Below, piece after piece: positions 5,052-5,986 of a stretch of DNA of 5,986 nt. The position numbers were made by a program, and so were the translations under genes. Numbering within the stretch: position 1 is the first letter of the stretch; each line of letters opens with the position of its first letter. The notes beneath the pieces were generated by a model. That model searched no databases. It was not told the DNA's origin and saw only the letters and a list, made by a program, of their open reading frames with translations. The stretch comes from Hydrogenothermaceae bacterium (lineage in GTDB: Bacteria; Aquificota; Aquificia; Aquificales; Hydrogenothermaceae): the NCBI GenBank assembly GCA_015490675.1, contig WFXI01000266.1, positions 1 to 5,986 on the forward strand, in the 5' to 3' direction.

Positions 5052-5333
5052 TTAAATTACCTCTTTATAAGTATTTATATGAAGCTCAGGAAAGTTTGCC
5101 TCTACAAAGTTAATTATATTATCCATCTGTTTTTCTGTTTGATTTTTTTCACCAGATACTAAAACAACTGCAACCTGTGCTGATTGCCACAAATCTTGAT
5201 TTCCTATTTCTGCTACAGAAACATTAAATTTTGATTTTAATTTTTCTTTTAAAGAACGAATATACATTCTTTTTTCTTTTAATGAAGATGCATATGGAAT
5301 ATAAATTTCAAAAACTATGCTACCTATAAACAT
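5052..5333 (-). CDS. DUF503 (YlxP-like) family protein
   Basis: This small protein of 93 residues has clear family signatures: an initial beta-strand MFIGSIVFEIYIP, SLKEKR at residues 17-22, FNVSVAEIGNQDLWQSA at 36-52 and a following AVVLVSGEKN strand. DUF503 proteins form a small alpha/beta fold. In Bacillus the homologue ylxP lies in the nusA-infB-rbfA region, hinting at a ribosome or translation link, but the biochemical function is not established. The ATG at 5333 fits the family N-terminus. No Shine-Dalgarno is visible, and only 5 nt separate it from the ksgA stop codon, so translation probably relies on ribosomes finishing ksgA. Its own stop is followed after one base by the TTG start of rdgB. 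Adjacency to ksgA again points to ribosome maturation, by inference only. Confidence 0.88.
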   Translation of the reverse strand: MFIGSIVFEIYIPYASSLKEKRMYIRSLKEKLKSKFNVSVAEIGNQDLWQSAQVAVVLVSGEKNQTEKQMDNIINFVEANFPELHINTYKEVI

Positions 5334-5338
5334 CGTTT

Positions 5339-5986
5339 TTAACTATTTGTAGAATTTTTATTCACTATTTTAAATAAATTTAAAAAATCTTCCAAGTGAA
5401 GCTCCTCGACTCTTGCAGTTTCAGGTATATTTGCCTGTTTTAATATTTCAGCAGGAAGTTTTTTTCTTAGCATTTTTCTTTTATTTGCAAATAATGATGA
5501 CACAAAGTTTTTAAATGCTTTTTTATCTACATCTGGATATTCCCTTTTAGGAAACATTTTTACAACTGCAGAAACAACCTTTGGAGGAGGAGAAAAAAAT
5601 CTAGGAGGAACGCTCATAACATATTCAATTTCAAAAAATGTTTGTATAAACACAGATAAAAATGTGTAATTTTTAGTTTTTGGTTTTGCAATTAACTTTT
5701 CTGCAACTTCTTTTTGTAGCATAAAAACTGTTCTTTCAAGTATATCTATGTAAAAAACTGTATTTATTAATATAAGCGATGACACATTATAAGGAAGATT
5801 TCCTACAAGCTTAATTTTTTGATTTTTTGCTAGTTCAAATAAATTTACATTAAAAAAATCATCTTTAATAAGTTTAAAATTTTCATATTCAGAAAACTTT
5901 TCTTCAATAATTGGATAGGCTGTTTTATCTATTTCTATTCCATATAAACCTTTTGGATTTCTTCTTAATATTTCTTTTGTTAATTG
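5339..5986 (-). CDS. ksgA: 16S rRNA dimethyladenosine transferase, C-terminal part (gene enters from the right edge)
   Basis: KsgA (RsmA) uses S-adenosylmethionine to dimethylate two adjacent adenines in the 3'-terminal helix of 16S rRNA during late 30S assembly. The frame is open from the right edge, giving 215 visible residues. About 45-50 N-terminal residues, including the SAM-binding GxGxGxxT loop, are outside. The visible part starts QLTKEILRR. It has the acidic ribose-binding strand GIEID (visible residues 16-20), the DDFF motif, and the catalytic NLPY (63-66, nucleotides 5789-5800) in GNLPYNVSS. FMLQKEVAEKL, VPPRFFSPPPKVVSAVV and a helical C-terminal domain with LFANKRKMLRKKLP follow. 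A shorter reading from the GTG at 5785 is an artefact because it cuts off the catalytic motif. The sequence resembles Aquifex KsgA, from memory. It is the first visible gene of the ksgA-DUF503-rdgB operon. Confidence 0.95.
   Translation of the reverse strand, partial: QLTKEILRRNPKGLYGIEIDKTAYPIIEEKFSEYENFKLIKDDFFNVNLFELAKNQKIKLVGNLPYNVSSLILINTVFYIDILERTVFMLQKEVAEKLIAKPKTKNYTFLSVFIQTFFEIEYVMSVPPRFFSPPPKVVSAVVKMFPKREYPDVDKKAFKNFVSSLFANKRKMLRKKLPAEILKQANIPETARVEELHLEDFLNLFKIVNKNSTNS

Noticed and set aside
4490..5162. Plus-strand ORFs of 72 and 88 codons opposite rdgB and the DUF503 gene
   Set aside because: They lie antisense to confidently identified genes and have Phe/Ser/Ile-rich composition typical of AT-rich reverse frames.
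5339..5785. ksgA as a short 148-aa protein starting at GTG 5785
   Set aside because: The frame is open to the window edge and the upstream codons encode the expected KsgA core, including GIEID and the NLPY motif, so this is an edge-truncated full gene.
1..5986. CRISPR arrays, insertion sequences, phage genes or defence systems
   Set aside because: No spaced direct repeats, transposase-like ORFs, terminal inverted repeats or nuclease/toxin motifs were seen. The identifiable genes are ordinary housekeeping genes.

Overview
This window is AT-rich, gene-dense bacterial DNA. The single tRNA is about 67% G+C in a clearly AT-rich background, which suggests a thermophile. The visible KsgA protein resembles Aquifex-type KsgA as I remember it. 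The futalosine-pathway menaquinone gene mqnC and a DUF503 gene also fit a low-GC member of the Aquificota, for example Hydrogenothermaceae such as Sulfurihydrogenibium. The lineage is an inference, not a database result.

Layout. (1) 1-608, minus strand: an 89-aa two-helix membrane protein, a 37-aa single-helix protein and the N-terminal 74 codons of argF, in that transcription order and tightly packed. (2) 594-650: a short divergent promoter region with opposed, overlapping -10 boxes. (3) 651-3739, plus strand: cysS (cysteinyl-tRNA synthetase), mqnC (cyclic dehypoxanthinyl futalosine synthase) and an unrecognised four-helix membrane protein. The first two overlap and the third follows after 15 nt, so they probably form one operon. 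(4) 3740-3858: a spacer with AT-only inverted repeats and a faint, possibly decayed coding trace on the minus strand. (5) 3859-3942, minus strand: tRNA-Leu(UAG) with a well-formed promoter at 3958-3986. (6) 4001-4444, plus strand: dtd (D-aminoacyl-tRNA deacylase), convergent with and overlapping the next gene by 6 nt. (7) 4439-5986, minus strand: a compact operon transcribed as ksgA (N-terminus outside the window), a DUF503/YlxP-like gene, then rdgB.

Most named genes are housekeeping. cysS, tRNA-Leu, dtd and ksgA serve translation and its quality control. rdgB cleans the nucleotide pool, argF belongs to arginine biosynthesis, and mqnC belongs to menaquinone biosynthesis. I do not see a convincing new multi-gene system. 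The least explained items are the three small membrane proteins (37, 89 and 169 aa), the same-frame arrangement of mqnC and the 169-aa gene across a single amber stop, and the possible gene remnant beside the tRNA.
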